This document shows, piece by piece, positions 25,090-33,078 of a stretch of 33,678 nt of DNA. Positions within the stretch are counted from its first letter, which is position 1. Each line of letters begins with the position of its first letter. Position numbers and translations under genes: made by a program. Location: NCBI GenBank assembly GCA_025058345.1, contig JANXEN010000002.1:1-33678 (forward strand), given 5' to 3'. The notes beneath the pieces were generated by a model that ran no database searches, was not told the origin of the DNA, and saw only the letters and a program-made list of their open reading frames with translations. The stretch is from Sulfolobales archaeon (GTDB taxonomy: Archaea; Thermoproteota; Thermoprotei_A; Sulfolobales; NBVN01).

Positions 25090-27045
25090 ATGCGTGCTAA
25101 AGATACATCCGTAAAGAAGGCTTTCACCTCTCTAGACTTAGCAGTTATTGTAGAGGAATTAAGACGTAAAATAGTGGGCACGTACGTAGATAACGTATAC
25201 GTAGATGCTTTAGGCAGCATCGTAATGAAGCTGAGAACTCATGAAGAGGCTCTATACCTTCTGCTAAAACCTGCGGAGAGAATTCACGTAATTAGGAGAT
25301 TATCTAAACTTGACGTCTTAGGCAGGACAACATTATTTAGGAGGTACTTAAATAACTTAAGAATACTAAACATTAAGCAAGTTGGATTCGAAAGGATCGC
25401 CGTCTTAGAACTTGAAGGTGGGGATGGTGTCCTCAGTCTTTATTTAGAGTTAATTCCCCGAGGTATAGTAACGCTAGTAAACTCTGGGAATAAGGTATTA
25501 GTAACCAGTAAGGAGCTTAAAGTTAAGGATAGGAAAGTCATCACTGGGAGGGGCTATACATTACCGCCCACTTATAGGGATTTCAGAGAGTTAAGCACGG
25601 GGGACTGGGTTGAAATACTCAGTAAGTACGACAACATACTTCGGGGGTTAGTAAGAGGTTTAGGGATACCGCCTGAGGTAGCTAACGAAGTGTTGAAGAG
25701 TTGGGGAGGCGGAGATGTAATTTCAGAGGATGTCGTTTCCGAAATCAGGAGTAGGTTGATACACTTCGTAAACAGAGTTATTGAGAAACCTGAACCGTGT
25801 ATTATAGCTAAGGGCGGTAGTTATGTTTCGTTTCTCCCCTTTAAGCCTTCAAAGCTTGAAGAAGGTCTGGACTTACTGACCTTTCAAACATTTAATGAAG
25901 CTGTAGATGAGTACTTCCATAAGTTATTTACTAGTGAGGTCGTTACTCAGGACTCTAAGTTATTGGAGGAAGAGATAGCTAAGGTTGATAGAATAATTAA
26001 AGGGCTTGAAGACGAATTAAGGAGCTATAACGACAGGTTGATGGAACTTAAAGCTATCCATGACTTAATAACTTTAAATTACGCTGTCCTAGACGACGTC
26101 TATAGGTGTGTTTGGAACACTGTTAAGAGGCATGGCTGGGAACACATAAGTTCCTGCGGCATATCTACGTATAACAAAAGTGATGGGACCTTCATAGTGA
26201 AAGTTGATGGCACCCCTATAGAACTTAATGTAAGGGAGGGTATTAATGATTACTTAATTAAGGTTAAGATGCAAATAAAAGAACTTGAAGATAAGGTTAG
26301 AAAAGTTAAGGAAGTGAGGGAGGGTTTGTACAGTAAAAGAGGTTCACTCATCCTAGAGAAGGAATCATTAAGTGCGCCACCCCTATCGAAGAAGGTCGAT
26401 TGGTACGACAAATATCACTGGATCATAACATCTGAGGGTTACTTAGCATTAGGAGGTAAGGACTTCAGCCAGAACGAGAAGTTGGTGAGGAAGTACCTAG
26501 GGGATGATGATGTTTTCATGCATGCAGACATTAGCGGCGCTTCGGTATTCATACTTAAATCTAGTGGGAGAACCCCCCTACAGAGCACTTTACTTGAGGT
26601 AGCAACTCTAGCTGCGTGCTATAGCAGGGGATGGAAGGAAGGTCTTGGGAGCTTAGACGTTTTCTGGGTTTTAGGCAGGCAAGTAAGTAAGAAACCACCA
26701 TCAGGCGAGTACTTAGCTCCCGGCTCTTTCATGGTGTACGGTGAGAAGAACTACGTAAAGAACGTTAAGTTAGAACTAGCTATTGGCGTTTTAATAGTGG
26801 ATAATAACTACTATAAACTACTAGTCGGACCTGATAATTACGTAAGTAGTAGATGTAGTTACTATGCTGTACTAAACCCAGGTACTGATAAGAAGGAATT
26901 AGTCGCTAAGAGGTTGAGGGAATTCTTCATAAAGAGTGATAGGAGGTTGAGATACATAGACCTAAACGAACTGATATTAAGGATTCCTGGACCGAGCAGA
27001 ATTACTAAGTTAGTCGCGCCTACAATCCAGCGTGACAGGAGTTAA
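25090..27045 (+). CDS. rqcH: Ribosome quality control factor RqcH/NEMF (NFACT family)
   Basis: NEMF/Rqc2/RqcH proteins bind obstructed large ribosomal subunits carrying peptidyl-tRNA, and in bacteria and eukaryotes they add C-terminal tails. In 651 residues I see the NFACT-N domain (from SLDLAVIVEELRRKIVGTYVDNVY, with FRRYLNNLRILNIKQ), a helix-hairpin-helix stretch (about 185-205), a coiled-coil region (about 295-340 and 395-430) and the NFACT-R domain (WIITSEGYLALGGKDFSQNE, then DVFMHADISGASVFI). Length and domain order are standard for archaea. The ATG lies a few bases after the predicted transcript start. It is divergent from the EMC6-like/methyltransferase pair. Confidence 0.94.
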   Translation: MRAKDTSVKKAFTSLDLAVIVEELRRKIVGTYVDNVYVDALGSIVMKLRTHEEALYLLLKPAERIHVIRRLSKLDVLGRTTLFRRYLNNLRILNIKQVGFERIAVLELEGGDGVLSLYLELIPRGIVTLVNSGNKVLVTSKELKVKDRKVITGRGYTLPPTYRDFRELSTGDWVEILSKYDNILRGLVRGLGIPPEVANEVLKSWGGGDVISEDVVSEIRSRLIHFVNRVIEKPEPCIIAKGGSYVSFLPFKPSKLEEGLDLLTFQTFNEAVDEYFHKLFTSEVVTQDSKLLEEEIAKVDRIIKGLEDELRSYNDRLMELKAIHDLITLNYAVLDDVYRCVWNTVKRHGWEHISSCGISTYNKSDGTFIVKVDGTPIELNVREGINDYLIKVKMQIKELEDKVRKVKEVREGLYSKRGSLILEKESLSAPPLSKKVDWYDKYHWIITSEGYLALGGKDFSQNEKLVRKYLGDDDVFMHADISGASVFILKSSGRTPLQSTLLEVATLAACYSRGWKEGLGSLDVFWVLGRQVSKKPPSGEYLAPGSFMVYGEKNYVKNVKLELAIGVLIVDNNYYKLLVGPDNYVSSRCSYYAVLNPGTDKKELVAKRLREFFIKSDRRLRYIDLNELILRIPGPSRITKLVAPTIQRDRS

Positions 27046-27077
27046 TGAAATCATAAATAATTAAATATCTGGATTAG

Positions 27078-27085
27078 TTTAAATT
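27078..27085 (+). promoter_or_regulatory. Box A of the CBS gene
   Basis: TTTAAATT predicts a transcript start near 27108, six nt before GGTGAT (27114-27119). The ATG is at 27123. Confidence 0.4.
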
Positions 27086-27122
27086 ATCGTGATGCTGTTC
27101 ATCTGTTTTAATCGGTGATGGT

Positions 27123-27956
27123 ATGGTTCCTAAAGTATCATCATATATGAGTGCTCCAGTGATTACAGCCACTAAGGAAGATCCGTTGACTCATATAAGG
27201 AATTTAATGCTTGCACATAAAATCGGTAGGGTCGTAATAACAGAAGATGGTGAGGTTACCGGCATAGTGTGTAAAAGCGACTTTGCTAAGATAGCATTCA
27301 ATCGTAGGAGATACGTAAAACCCCTAGATACGATAGCAGTTGATGAGATAATGACAACCCCTGTATACGCCATACCCCCCAATAAGACCTTGAAGTCCGC
27401 TGCTCACTCCATGATTAAGTATGAGATAAGTTCTTTGCCAGTTATCGACAAGGATAAGAAGCTTGTAGGTATAATAACTAAGTACGATGTATTAAGGTTT
27501 TTCTCAAGCAGGTTCCATAACATTTTTAGGGTGTCTGACTTCATGGTTAAGGATCCTCCCACTGTTTCACCAACACATAGCATATATTACATTATTGATG
27601 CGCTTATGCAATCTGAGCTGAAGAGACTTATTGTGGTTGATGGAGGTAAACCTATAGGAGTTATAGCTAAGGTAGATGTGCTTAATGCGTTATTAGGGGT
27701 TAACATAGACTTCCAACCGTTTAAGCGTAAGCGTAGAAACCTTAACTACGATTTACTAATATCGCGTTCGTTTCTCGTAGCGTCAGACGTCATGACGTAT
27801 GACCCTATAACTGTTGAGGAAGGTGATGACTTAGCCAGAGCCTCGGACATCATGATTAAGAATAGAATTAGTTGTCTACCGGTCATCAATTCTAAAGGCT
27901 TTTTAGTTGGGCTAATATCTAGGGAATGCGTGATTAAGGCGTTACGGGAGATTTAA
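27123..27956 (+). CDS. Four-CBS-domain protein
   Basis: This 277-residue protein is built from four CBS repeats, at about residues 8-60, 72-120, 132-180 and 222-277. Each shows the pattern of a threonine/proline-containing strand (APVITATKEDPL, TPVYAIPPNKTL, DPPTVSPTHSI, DPITVEEGDDL) and a G-(I/V)-(V/I) strand (VTGIVCKSDF, LVGIITKYDV, PIGVIAKVDV, LVGLISRECV). CBS pairs bind adenine nucleotides or SAM and act as energy or ligand sensors. No enzymatic or DNA-binding domain is attached, and the partner is unknown. GGTGAT lies 3 nt before the ATG. Confidence 0.94.
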   Translation: MVPKVSSYMSAPVITATKEDPLTHIRNLMLAHKIGRVVITEDGEVTGIVCKSDFAKIAFNRRRYVKPLDTIAVDEIMTTPVYAIPPNKTLKSAAHSMIKYEISSLPVIDKDKKLVGIITKYDVLRFFSSRFHNIFRVSDFMVKDPPTVSPTHSIYYIIDALMQSELKRLIVVDGGKPIGVIAKVDVLNALLGVNIDFQPFKRKRRNLNYDLLISRSFLVASDVMTYDPITVEEGDDLARASDIMIKNRISCLPVINSKGFLVGLISRECVIKALREI

Positions 27957-27972
27957 TCTATATGGGAAGTTA

Positions 27973-28215
27973 TTAAATCTTCTTCGATGTCTTTAAAGCC
28001 TGCTTACTCACTATTTCTTCGAATTCTTTCTTAACCTTTTTAACTACTTCCCTAGAAACGTCTGGGCCTAAACCATCAATGATAGCTTTTAAAAACTTAA
28101 CGGCGCACCTCCTACTATGTAGCGTTACTACCTCATCACTCACAACTAAAGTAATTCCTTGCCCTTCGGGGTAAATCTTACCACATACGTTACACTTATT
28201 TCTAGTTTTAGGCAA
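27973..28215 (-). CDS. Small zinc-finger protein, L24e/TRASH-like
   Basis: This 80-residue protein has an N-terminal treble-clef-like motif: CNVCGKIYPEGQGITLVV, then TLHSRRCAVKFLK. This is the spacing seen in ribosomal protein L24e and TRASH domains (CxxC, then a cysteine near the start of a helix), but with only three cysteines plus a histidine. The C-terminal half is a charged helix. It may be a ribosome-associated or metal-handling protein. The TTG start lies 4 nt after GGTGAT, and a box A (TTTATA, 28246-28251) predicts a start near 28222. It converges on the CBS gene. Confidence 0.85.
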   Translation of the reverse strand: MPKTRNKCNVCGKIYPEGQGITLVVSDEVVTLHSRRCAVKFLKAIIDGLGPDVSREVVKKVKKEFEEIVSKQALKTSKKI

Positions 28216-28352
28216 CTACATCACCCATATTTCCAATACGAGTATAAATAATTAAGCTATACTAGTTCAAGTAGCTAAGGATGTTGTCAGCGATTCTTCG
28301 GTGGTGGCAATGACTTCAAGTTGATTTCAGATGACCTATTGGGGGAAGTAAG

Positions 28353-28751
28353 TCATTCGTAATCTAAGGGTATGTACCTACATCTACAGCTATAGTTTAA
28401 AGCCTTCTTATGTAAGTCAGATATTACTTCCGAATCACCGTTCACTATTAGAACCTCAACGCAGTGTGTGCCTACGTGTTGGTGGGTGTAAGCTAGTACT
28501 ATATCCTTATATTCGTCAATGAGGTTGGTAGTGGTTGCTGCATCATGCTCACGGCTAAAGAGTATTAAAACACCGGTACATTTATGAGGTCTTCGATAGT
28601 GGATGAACTCTGTTAGGAATCCCTTAACTGCGTGTTCGACGACCTTAGATCTATCGACGCTGAAGTTCCTGACAATGTTATCTAATTCATTAGCTAACTC
28701 CGATGAAAGTGCAACCCCAAACCTCCTCTTACTTGTACTCATACCTAACAT
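28353..28751 (-). CDS. NikR-like metal-responsive regulator, variant metal site
   Basis: A ribbon-helix-helix domain (residues about 8-50, KRRFGVALSSELANELDNIV) is joined to an ACT-like C-terminal domain with THQHVGTHCVEVLIVNGD, which aligns with the HxH...C metal site of nickel regulator NikR. Compared with NikR there is one residue less between HxH and the cysteine, and the upstream histidine (H76 in E. coli NikR) is missing, so metal choice may differ. ATG 28751 coincides with the predicted transcript start (box A 28776-28783); ATG 28742 is an alternative. The promoter carries a palindrome (28762-28775) suited to autoregulation. No nickel transporter is in the window. Confidence 0.87.
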   Translation of the reverse strand: MLGMSTSKRRFGVALSSELANELDNIVRNFSVDRSKVVEHAVKGFLTEFIHYRRPHKCTGVLILFSREHDAATTTNLIDEYKDIVLAYTHQHVGTHCVEVLIVNGDSEVISDLHKKALNYSCRCRYIPLDYE

Positions 28752-28752
28752 C

Positions 28753-28789
28753 AATACTTAATACATAATTATGTAATTTAATACTTAAT
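28753..28789. promoter_or_regulatory. Putative operator of the NikR-like gene
   Basis: The perfect 14-bp palindrome TACATAATTATGTA (28762-28775) lies between the box A and the start of the NikR-like gene. It is flanked by a 10-bp direct repeat AATACTTAAT at 28753-28762 and 28780-28789. Binding here would block transcription. Confidence 0.5.
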
Positions 28790-28840
28790 TGGTAGCGCGT
28801 ACCATTTTTTGAGGTCTTAATTTAATAAGGAGGTTTTGAG

Positions 28841-28847
28841 TTTATAG
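28841..28847 (+). promoter_or_regulatory. Box A of the UbiA-family gene
   Basis: TTTATAG predicts a transcript start at about 28871, one nt before AGGTGG (28872-28877). Confidence 0.45.
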
Positions 28848-28883
28848 ATACTGAACGTAAACTACATCCTTAGGTGGTTAAAC

Positions 28884-29789
28884 TTGAATAGACTTATGTG
28901 GAGGTTGAGCGGCTTTGTTGAGATATTGAGGGTTCATAACTTATTTGTTTCTGTGATGGCCTTCTTTCTAGGGTTTGCCACCGCCTACACATTCGTAGGT
29001 AGTGGTAAATCCTTAAACTACCCATCGACTTTAATTCCGTTGGTTACAGTCATTCTAGTTGCTGCTGGCGGGTACGTCATTAATGACTATTATGATGCAG
29101 AAATAGATTCGGTTAATAAACCGGCTAGGCCTATACCTTCAGGCCGTGTCAGTAGGGGTGAAGCATTGGCTCTAAGCATTGCTTCAATATTGGTTGGTGT
29201 AGCTACTTCGTTATTTGTCGGGCCTGCAACGTTTACTTATGCTGCCTTCAACGCATTGCTAGTGGTTGCGTACTCCAAGAGATTGAAGAAGGAGGGGTTA
29301 GTAGGTAACTTAGTGGTAAGTATTGTAAGTGCGAATTCCATCGTTTTTGGCGGTCTCTCACTCTCCGAAATTTACGGAAATATAGCATTAGCTACTTATT
29401 CGCTGATACCTGCGACTTATGCCTTCACATTCACGTTGATGAGGGAAGTTATTAAGGGGGTAGAGGATGTGGTGGGTGATTCTAGGATGGGTGTTAAGAC
29501 TTTAGCCGTAACTAGAGGTGTTAAATATGCGTCTAAGGTATCATTAGTGTTAATGGTTTTCATAATCATGTTTTCCCCGTATCCCTATCTATCAGGGATG
29601 TATGGATTTCCTTACCTAACACTAGTGGTGGTGACTGATGCTTTGCTGATCTATTCAATTGTTAAGCTAGTTAAAGCTAATTCAGATGTAGATGTAGTTA
29701 GGGTTTCTTCTTCATTAAGGAGTTACACCAAGGTGGCTATGTTTACAGGTATACTAGCGTTTTTAGTAGATCTACTAATGAGGATGTAA
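28884..29789 (+). CDS. UbiA-family prenyltransferase, probable DGGGP synthase
   Basis: This 301-residue integral membrane protein has about eight or nine helices and the two aspartate-rich motifs of the UbiA superfamily: NDYYDAEID (residues 67-75) and DVVGDSRMGVKTL (195-207). The NKPARPIPSG segment after the first motif is typical of archaeal (S)-2,3-di-O-geranylgeranylglyceryl phosphate synthase, which attaches the second geranylgeranyl chain in ether-lipid synthesis. A quinone prenyltransferase role is a less likely alternative. The TTG start is 7 nt after GGTG, with the box A placed so the leader is only about 13 nt. It is a single-gene unit. Confidence 0.9.
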   Translation: MNRLMWRLSGFVEILRVHNLFVSVMAFFLGFATAYTFVGSGKSLNYPSTLIPLVTVILVAAGGYVINDYYDAEIDSVNKPARPIPSGRVSRGEALALSIASILVGVATSLFVGPATFTYAAFNALLVVAYSKRLKKEGLVGNLVVSIVSANSIVFGGLSLSEIYGNIALATYSLIPATYAFTFTLMREVIKGVEDVVGDSRMGVKTLAVTRGVKYASKVSLVLMVFIIMFSPYPYLSGMYGFPYLTLVVVTDALLIYSIVKLVKANSDVDVVRVSSSLRSYTKVAMFTGILAFLVDLLMRM

Positions 29790-29808
29790 TACGGGTGCGC
29801 GTATGGAC

Positions 29809-30864
29809 TTAAGACCTTTTTAGAGGTATCGTCAACTTTGCCTCGTTAATGATTTGCTTGCCGAACCTCCTATAGACGACTTTAATAACTAACCTATTAT
29901 CGAAACCCTTAACGCCTATGTTATAGGTCTTACGGATTTCCTCACCAGGTTTTATAGTGCTAATCACATCACGTATCAACATGTTTCCAGCTGAGAACCC
30001 TACAATCATCACGTTATCACAAGCTATGTCACCATCATTCCTAATATTTATAAAGACTCTGCAGGAATCATTAACGCATGAGACATCATCTAAAGTCACG
30101 TTAAGTTCAGGACCTCTACAACTAACGTTATACTCAAGTACCGAGTAAATCCCAACGAATCGTGGGTGATACATTTCAGCGGTATCTCTATGCTTGATAG
30201 TTAAAGTCCTCTCGCTGAATGATTTGATATCAGATAGTTGAACGTTGTTTAAACCAAGTAGATTGTTTATCGTCTTTGTATATACGTCGTTTAAAGCTAT
30301 GTCTACAAAAGCATTCCTTGAGGGTATGTTCATGAATAGTGAGATGTTGTAGGGACCTACTTTCGGGGAAATAGATTTGAGTGAGTAAGTTTCGGATGGG
30401 TTGAGGAGAACGCATCCAGCTTTATATGAAAGCTCTGTTGAGACTGTTTCAACCCTCTTCACACCCACTAACTCTAACCCATTTATAGCTACAGGTTTTG
30501 ATGAATCGCATGAGATGGTTAGGGTATAAGTCTTACCTCCCTTAACTACTTTACTTAAATCAAACACGTGGGTAGTGTATATACTGCCTATCGATGACTC
30601 ATTCACGACCTGCGGCTTAAATTCGCGGGTTATGTTTAACCCATCGATCCCAACCTTCCACAACACCTTATTCACCGGTTCGTTAAGCACAGCTATAATT
30701 GTTAAGTATAGCGCATCTAGTTGAGGTTCATCAACCTCAATTAGGTACCTACCACTTCTAGGATAACTCCTACCACTTAACTTTACTTCATCTAAGATAC
30801 TGTTATGATATACAACACCCCTAACCTCATTTCTAATAAAGTCTAGTAAGTCACCTTTTGGCAA
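29809..30864 (-). CDS. Unknown beta-rich protein with CARDB-like C-terminus
   Basis: This 351-residue protein of unrecognised family is almost entirely predicted beta strands. The C-terminal about 90 residues (VFINIRNDGDIACDNVMIVGFSAGN, then TIKPGEEIRKTYNI) look like a CARDB/immunoglobulin-type module found in archaeal surface or adhesion proteins. Several asparagines lie in N-x-S/T contexts (NES, NIS, NVS, NVT, NDS). No signal peptide or membrane anchor is visible, which is odd if it is extracellular. TTG 30864 is 5 nt after GGTGAT, which overlaps the stop of the possible small gene upstream. Confidence 0.8.
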   Translation of the reverse strand: MPKGDLLDFIRNEVRGVVYHNSILDEVKLSGRSYPRSGRYLIEVDEPQLDALYLTIIAVLNEPVNKVLWKVGIDGLNITREFKPQVVNESSIGSIYTTHVFDLSKVVKGGKTYTLTISCDSSKPVAINGLELVGVKRVETVSTELSYKAGCVLLNPSETYSLKSISPKVGPYNISLFMNIPSRNAFVDIALNDVYTKTINNLLGLNNVQLSDIKSFSERTLTIKHRDTAEMYHPRFVGIYSVLEYNVSCRGPELNVTLDDVSCVNDSCRVFINIRNDGDIACDNVMIVGFSAGNMLIRDVISTIKPGEEIRKTYNIGVKGFDNRLVIKVVYRRFGKQIINEAKLTIPLKRS

Positions 30865-30870
30865 CTAACA

Positions 30871-31134
30871 TCACCACATTATCAGAACGTTTAAGCCTAT
30901 TAAATTGATAAGGTTATGGAGTGTGTTGAGTGAGGGTTGACGACCCGTCGTAGAGTTTATAGGTATATCGCTTTCTCGGTGATTGTCTGCCGCGATACGG
31001 CTAGCAATATGTATTGCTCTTTGATTTAATTCTAAACTGGTTAATGCGTAGAGGATTGAAATAAGTTTATTCCCTCTTACACAGTGTATGTGCGAAGTAC
31101 TGTGTTTATGATTAAGTGCGGCTTCATCAACCAT
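30871..31134 (-). CDS. Possible small gene, 87 residues, doubtful
   Basis: An open frame with an ATG start runs to within 6 nt of the next gene. A box A-like TTTAATTTA (31151-31159) lies about 25 nt before the ATG, as for a leaderless gene. Against it, the protein matches nothing I know, its arginine codons are mixed (CGT, CGG, CGA, AGA) where neighbours favour AGG, and three inverted repeats lie inside it. It may instead be a structured RNA or upstream region. If it is real, it is cotranscribed with the beta-rich protein. If it is not, 30865-31233 is a gene-free stretch holding only these repeats and the sod promoter. Confidence 0.35.
   Translation of the reverse strand: MVDEAALNHKHSTSHIHCVRGNKLISILYALTSLELNQRAIHIASRIAADNHRESDIPINSTTGRQPSLNTLHNLINLIGLNVLIMW
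31003..31018. repeat. Inverted repeat inside 30871-31134
   Basis: AGCAATA and TATTGCT form 7-bp perfect arms around a 2-nt centre. Confidence 0.5.
31079..31105. repeat. Hairpin-forming inverted repeat
   Basis: ACACAGT (31079-31085) and ACTGTGT (31099-31105) are perfect 7-bp arms with a 13-nt loop, near the start of the doubtful small frame. Confidence 0.5.
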
Positions 31135-31193
31135 AAATTAGAGTGTGGCAATAAATTAAACTGACTTTATGTGTTTGATTTTCGAAGATTAAA

Positions 31194-31200
31194 TATAAAT
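31194..31200 (+). promoter_or_regulatory. Box A of sod
   Basis: TATAAAT centred at 31197 predicts a transcript start near 31224, one nt before GGTAAT (31225-31230) and 10 nt before the ATG. Confidence 0.55.
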
Positions 31201-31233
31201 AATTTGATGCAAATGTAATTAGTCGGTAATAAC

Positions 31234-31848
31234 ATGTCTAAAATTAGGAAGTTATATGAGCTACCTTCACTGCCCTACTCTTATGAGTCTCTCGAACCAT
31301 ACATAAGCAGGGAGCAACTTAGAATACACTACGAGATACACCATAAGGCATACGTTGATGGTGCTAATAAGATCCTACAAATGATGGATGAGGCTAGGCG
31401 TGAAAACAGGTCTTTCGACGTCAAAGCTGCACTAAAAGTCCTCTCTTTCAACATCGGCGGTCATGTACTACACAGCATCTACTGGAATAGCATGGCGCCT
31501 AAGTCCAGAGGAGGGGATAGACCGGGTGGGAGGTTAGAGGATAAGATCGTTGAAGACTTTGGGAGCTTAGATAGATTCAAACAAGAATTTACTGAGGCTG
31601 CATTGACTGTAGAGGGCTCAGGTTGGGCTGCACTTACTTACTGCAGGCAGACCGGTAGGCTCATAATAATGCAGATAGAAAAACATAACACTAACGTATA
31701 TCCTATGTTTCAAATACTCCTAGTTGTAGACGCTTTCGAACACGCATACTATATAGACTACAGAAACGACAGAAAGAAGTACCTCGAGAATTGGTGGAAT
31801 ATAGTTAACTGGGGCTTTACTGCAGAAAGATATGAAAGGCTTCTATGA
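31234..31848 (+). CDS. sod: Superoxide dismutase, Fe/Mn type
   Basis: It converts superoxide to oxygen and hydrogen peroxide. The four metal ligands are visible: H32 (IHYEIHHKAY), H80 (LHSIYW), D166 and H170 (VVDAFEHAYYIDYRND). The 204-residue length and the absence of a signal peptide indicate the cytoplasmic archaeal tetrameric type. Iron versus manganese use cannot be told by eye. It implies exposure to oxygen. A strong promoter, GGTAAT and the ATG follow in close order. It is a single-gene unit ending at a likely terminator (31865-31885). Confidence 0.97.
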   Translation: MSKIRKLYELPSLPYSYESLEPYISREQLRIHYEIHHKAYVDGANKILQMMDEARRENRSFDVKAALKVLSFNIGGHVLHSIYWNSMAPKSRGGDRPGGRLEDKIVEDFGSLDRFKQEFTEAALTVEGSGWAALTYCRQTGRLIIMQIEKHNTNVYPMFQILLVVDAFEHAYYIDYRNDRKKYLENWWNIVNWGFTAERYERLL

Positions 31849-31864
31849 ATTAACTAGTCAAATA

Positions 31865-31885
31865 TTACCATGTATTTTTTGGTAA
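31865..31885. terminator. Probable terminator between convergent sod and DUF763 gene
   Basis: TTACC (31865-31869) pairs with GGTAA (31881-31885), and a run of six T (31875-31880) lies in the loop on the sod strand, in the 42-nt gap between stop codons. Confidence 0.4.
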
Positions 31886-31890
31886 ACTCC

Positions 31891-33078
31891 TTAAATCGCA
31901 TGTGTTGATTCATTTGAAATAAGCCTATTAAGTCCTCTGAAGGCAACTAATTTTTCCTTACTACCTAACTCAGCGTCTTTAATGACTTCCTCCAACTCCT
32001 TAATTACAGCAATCATTAGTTCTCTCTTTATCGGAAATGGAACTCCATCCTTGCCACCTACAGCGAAGGCGTACTTGAATGGGTCGTATGGGTGGGTTAC
32101 CGGATCTCTAAGTGATGGCGGTTCCTTATATATTAACTCAGAAATTAGGCTTAAAGCCCTAACGACCTCGCTCCCTAGCTGTGAGATCAGCAGCATATCT
32201 TGAATTGTTGATGGTTTTACCTCATAAACCCTTTCTAACTTAGCTATAAGTGATTTACTGATCCTGATAGGTTTATAGTAAGGGATGTTACGGTCTTTAA
32301 GTCTAACTTCATTTACTGGGCGGCTTACCCCTAAAGATATGTATGAGTGTAGCGGTATAGTGCCTGTTAGAACGCTGTTTACCTCATACATCATTTTGAC
32401 TAACTTTTTAGGGTTTTCGTTAACTAGGTCTAAGATAACTTCCTTACAATCCCTGGACTCTCTATCAGTTAGGTTAAGTACCTTACTCACTTGGTTTGAT
32501 GATATACCTGAGTGAGGCTCTTCGTCAACCGCATTTGCTGTGAACCAAGCTATGTGGTATCTACGTGCAAGCTTGTTCTCCAGATTCATACCCTGCTGTA
32601 TAACGACCCACCTACCTCTGATGTCGAAAGCTATGGCGTGATGGTATAGTGTAAACCCGTCTTGAAGTAAGACGCTGTCGACCTTAGCTGTTAGTTTTGA
32701 GTACTTCACTAATTCGTTAATTAATGAGGTGCTACCGCCTAATTCATCGACGTACTTAACTACTTCCTGAGGAGTGTTCAGCGATGTCCGCCCTTTACCA
32801 CCTGCAATCCGAACGTCGAGGTTTAAATCGTTAAGTACGTGCTTAATGATCGATGTAGTGACTGTAGTCGAACCGCTACTGTCCCAATCCATGCCTATTA
32901 CGTTATTCAATGCTTGAAACCATAAGGGGTTTGAAAGCCTTTTAAGTAATCCCTCACTTCCGAACTCCATCGATAAGACCTTAATTATCTCCCTTGCTAA
33001 GGACTTCATAAGTTCTGCTAACCATCGCGGTACGTGGCCGCTGTGGAGTGGGAGGTCAGCATAGCCGCTAAGAACCAT
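31891..33078 (-). CDS. DUF763 family protein
   Basis: This 395-residue protein has the DUF763 hallmarks: ADLPLHSGHVPRWL (residues 7-20), RLSNPLWFQALNNVIGMDWDSSG (47-69), a central GRWVVIQQGMN and a late VTHPYDPFKYAFAVGGKDGVPFPI. DUF763 is widespread in archaea and some bacteria; its function is unproven, though a nuclease or DNA-repair link has been suggested from gene context. The ATG overlaps the end of the NfeD-like gene (33068-33078), so the two are co-translated. Confidence 0.92.
   Translation of the reverse strand: MVLSGYADLPLHSGHVPRWLAELMKSLAREIIKVLSMEFGSEGLLKRLSNPLWFQALNNVIGMDWDSSGSTTVTTSIIKHVLNDLNLDVRIAGGKGRTSLNTPQEVVKYVDELGGSTSLINELVKYSKLTAKVDSVLLQDGFTLYHHAIAFDIRGRWVVIQQGMNLENKLARRYHIAWFTANAVDEEPHSGISSNQVSKVLNLTDRESRDCKEVILDLVNENPKKLVKMMYEVNSVLTGTIPLHSYISLGVSRPVNEVRLKDRNIPYYKPIRISKSLIAKLERVYEVKPSTIQDMLLISQLGSEVVRALSLISELIYKEPPSLRDPVTHPYDPFKYAFAVGGKDGVPFPIKRELMIAVIKELEEVIKDAELGSKEKLVAFRGLNRLISNESTHAI

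Noticed and set aside
28256-28352. GTCAGC...TGAC pairing suggesting an H/ACA-like RNA
   Set aside because: The internal loop is irregular, there is no ACA at the proper 3' position, and the nearby box A serves the minus-strand zinc-finger gene.
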